This document shows positions 19,532 to 20,799 of a stretch of 20,799 bases of DNA, piece after piece (position 1 is the stretch's first letter; each line of letters starts with the position of its first letter). The translations under genes were made by a program, and so were the position numbers. This DNA comes from a virus. The stretch covers positions 503 through 21,301 of the IMG/VR virus record IMGVR_UViG_3300002161_000042, one strand, 5' to 3'. The notes beneath the pieces were generated by a model. That model made no database searches and had not been told where the DNA came from. It saw nothing but the letters and a program-made list of their open reading frames with translations.

Positions 19532-20005
19532 CTATGATTTTGCCATATACATGGCTTTTTCATCTTTTCTTCTTGTTACTAACCCCGGAAGCACCTTCCC
19601 CGCCGACAGGTTCCACTTCAAGAACTCCTCAGCCGCCCCCTCAAAATCGCCCCGGTTATGTTTGGCCCGAAGGGTAGACGCCTGAAGGTTCCCTAGTCCA
19701 ACATTGAAAGCGAACGAAGTGAGTGCCAGATGGCGATTGCTAAGATCATCCACAGTACATAGTCGGCGTACCCCCGCCAGAAACCGCGCCAGATCCTGCT
19801 GGAGAATGCTGTCCACCTCTTCATCCGTCAGCCTCCGATCCCAACCGGCAGGAATGGCGAGGCCAAGTCTTCCATCAAACGGTACGCTAATGTGGCGAGG
19901 ATCGATGACGTGACCAACACCGACAGTCCACAGACGAGCAGGGCAACGGTAAGGCTCATGCCTGACTCCTTCATGATGCCGGAGCATCTTTAGTAGATCG
20001 TTCAC
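19532..20005 (-). CDS. Endolysin, T4-lysozyme-type muramidase (GH24)
   Basis: This 157-residue enzyme cleaves the glycan strands of peptidoglycan at the end of infection. The catalytic set follows the E-8aa-(D/C)-5aa-T pattern of P21/P22-type endolysins: E12 in HHEGV, C21 in PYRCPA, T27 in LWTVGVGH. Usual length is 145-180 residues. Later family features are visible too (LTDEEVDSILQQDL, then ALTSFAFNVGLGN and LPGLVTRRKDEKAMY). There is no N-terminal membrane or signal segment, so it needs a holin to reach the wall. The start is a GTG in a GTGA overlap with the holin gene; an internal ATG six codons later would remove part of the first helix. Confidence 0.9.
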   Translation of the reverse strand: MNDLLKMLRHHEGVRHEPYRCPARLWTVGVGHVIDPRHISVPFDGRLGLAIPAGWDRRLTDEEVDSILQQDLARFLAGVRRLCTVDDLSNRHLALTSFAFNVGLGNLQASTLRAKHNRGDFEGAAEEFLKWNLSAGKVLPGLVTRRKDEKAMYMAKS

Positions 20006-20508
20006 TTTTTAGCGAACGCCTGTGACCCGAACCAGAAACTGATGATCGACGCCCAGATGATCTGAGTATCAGCATCCCACAGGTTAGCAATCACCTCAGC
20101 AAACGGGGTTCCAAGGTGCCACGCATACGTCGCACCGAAGATGTTGATGAAACAGAGCAGCGCAAACATCCCGTAAGTGATGACGGGACGAACTAAGGCT
20201 CTTGCATTGATGACCCACCTCGATGCGCCTTCCCCGATAGCAATGTCGTGAGCGTACAGAGCTTGCTTCTCTTGTAGAGCGATCTGCTGAGTCGAGACTT
20301 CTGCGTTGATCGTAAGCTGATCCGTCCTAATTTCCTCGACCCTAGCCTGCGCCTCAAACCCGGCCTTCCTGAGTTCCAGTTCCCGCTCGATCTGCATCTG
20401 AGCCAGTGCAATCTCGTGCTTCTTGTCAGACTTGTCTTGGAAGAAGTCGAGGAGCTTGGGCAAGCCCCCAGCGAGAAAGGACAGCAGGGTTGTGAATAAC
20501 GTAATCAT
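20002..20508 (-). CDS. Holin of the 3-TM (GTA-release) type
   Basis: This 168-residue membrane protein has a hydrophobic N-terminus (residues 1-22, LFTTLLSFLAGGLPKLLDFF), a long charged helix or coiled coil (about 25-90), then two C-terminal membrane segments (about 108-130, ITYGMFALLCFINIFGATYA; and about 148-164, IIWASIISFWFGSQAF). This order and the WASIISFWFGSxA ending match the 3-TM holin family known from gene transfer agents and phages. It would open the inner membrane for the endolysin encoded directly downstream (4-base overlap). The start ATG overlaps the stop of the 24-residue membrane peptide gene as ATGA. Confidence 0.85.
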   Translation of the reverse strand: MITLFTTLLSFLAGGLPKLLDFFQDKSDKKHEIALAQMQIERELELRKAGFEAQARVEEIRTDQLTINAEVSTQQIALQEKQALYAHDIAIGEGASRWVINARALVRPVITYGMFALLCFINIFGATYAWHLGTPFAEVIANLWDADTQIIWASIISFWFGSQAFAKK

Positions 20509-20579
20509 CTAGCGATCTCCGAAAGGGCCAACATTACAACGGCAATCAACAGAACGATGATGCCGAAGATGTACTTCAT
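20505..20579 (-). CDS. 24-residue single-TM peptide, lysis-linked micro-ORF
   Basis: The frame encodes MKYIFGIIVLLIAVVMLALS and ends EIAR: a single hydrophobic segment with a basic residue at each end. Both its start and its stop form exact ATGA overlaps, with the gene before it and the holin after it. This two-sided coupling is the main evidence that it is a gene, since it is far below normal length limits and its ribosome site is weak. It could modulate the holin (antiholin-like) or act as a tiny membrane protein. No family recognised. Confidence 0.65.
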   Translation of the reverse strand: MKYIFGIIVLLIAVVMLALSEIAR

Positions 20580-20799
20580 TGCAGATTAAACGTCAGGTTT
20601 TTGTGCCGTGGGTAAGTCACCACCTTCTCCCCTTCTGGGCACTTGTACTTGATCGTTGCCAGCAAAGTAGCCTTCCCCGGCGCAGGTGTTTCTTTCAGCG
20701 TCAGGTAATAGGTAAAGGTATCAATGTCCGGGCCAGCAGGCCCAGAGAACTTGGGGTTTGATGACACCGCTTCTAAAACTACGCCTTTGCCATCTCTAA
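20576..20799 (-). CDS. Hypothetical late protein, 5' end cut by window edge
   Basis: The frame stays open to the right edge of the window (RDGKGVVLEAVSSNPKFSG...), so the gene very likely starts outside; a GTG at 20767 is a possible but poorly supported internal start. At least 73 residues are visible. The segment DIDTFTYYLTLKETPAPGKA followed by LLATIKYKCPEGEKVV is strand-rich, like a small beta domain. It precedes the lysis genes in transcript order. Function unknown. Confidence 0.6.
   Translation of the reverse strand, partial: RDGKGVVLEAVSSNPKFSGPAGPDIDTFTYYLTLKETPAPGKATLLATIKYKCPEGEKVVTYPRHKNLTFNLQ

Overview
The window looks like about 20.8 kb of a tailed double-stranded DNA phage, most likely with a short-tailed (podovirus-like) particle. 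Nearly every base is coding, genes are joined by ATGA/TGATG overlaps, and there are no tRNA, rRNA, CRISPR or insertion sequences. The small early proteins resemble those seen in phages of Gram-negative bacteria, particularly Proteobacteria (Burkholderiales-type environmental phages). The endolysin and the three-segment holin also fit a Gram-negative host. The host is inference. No terminase, portal, capsid, integrase or DNA polymerase gene is visible, so the window is an incomplete genome or one cut at an arbitrary point.

Layout. (1) Positions 1-3255, minus strand: a leftward early operon. It starts with a Cro-like helix-turn-helix protein and continues through about ten small, mostly uncharacterised proteins, an HNH-AP2 endonuclease and a DUF1376 protein. 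Several of the small proteins are related to each other. (2) Positions 3256-3345: a compact divergent control region. It has two inverted-repeat operator candidates overlapping a good rightward promoter and a weaker leftward one. (3) Positions 3346-5776, plus strand: a rightward early operon with a 57-residue leader gene, an SSB-like protein with an acidic tail ending IPF, a 53-residue AT-hook protein, a RecB/Cas4-type nuclease and several small proteins. (4) Positions 5775-5799: a hairpin terminator whose T-tract faces the leftward late operon. (5) Positions 5823-20799, minus strand: a single late operon read right to left. In transcript order it encodes a protein cut by the window edge, a 24-residue membrane peptide, a 3-TM holin, a GH24 endolysin, a 48-residue protein, a 20-residue basic micro-ORF, a one-TM coiled-coil protein, a DUF5872-like basic protein, a head-tail adaptor, a modular beta-rich tail protein, a tail nozzle/hub-like protein, an 84-residue protein, a 1482-residue virion protein and three more large virion proteins.

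How the genes work together. The Cro-like protein probably acts on the shared operators to balance the two early operons. The rightward operon supplies DNA-binding and nuclease functions for replication or recombination. The late operon makes the lysis proteins, the neck and tail, and a set of large Ala/Gly-rich proteins that are good candidates for ejected or internal virion proteins. The most unusual items are a dockerin-type calcium-binding loop at the N-terminus of the 1482-residue protein, two micro-ORFs with tight translational coupling in and next to the lysis cassette, an AT-hook microprotein beside an SSB-like gene, and an expansion of small paralogous proteins in the leftward operon. 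I see no clearly new defence or mobile system.
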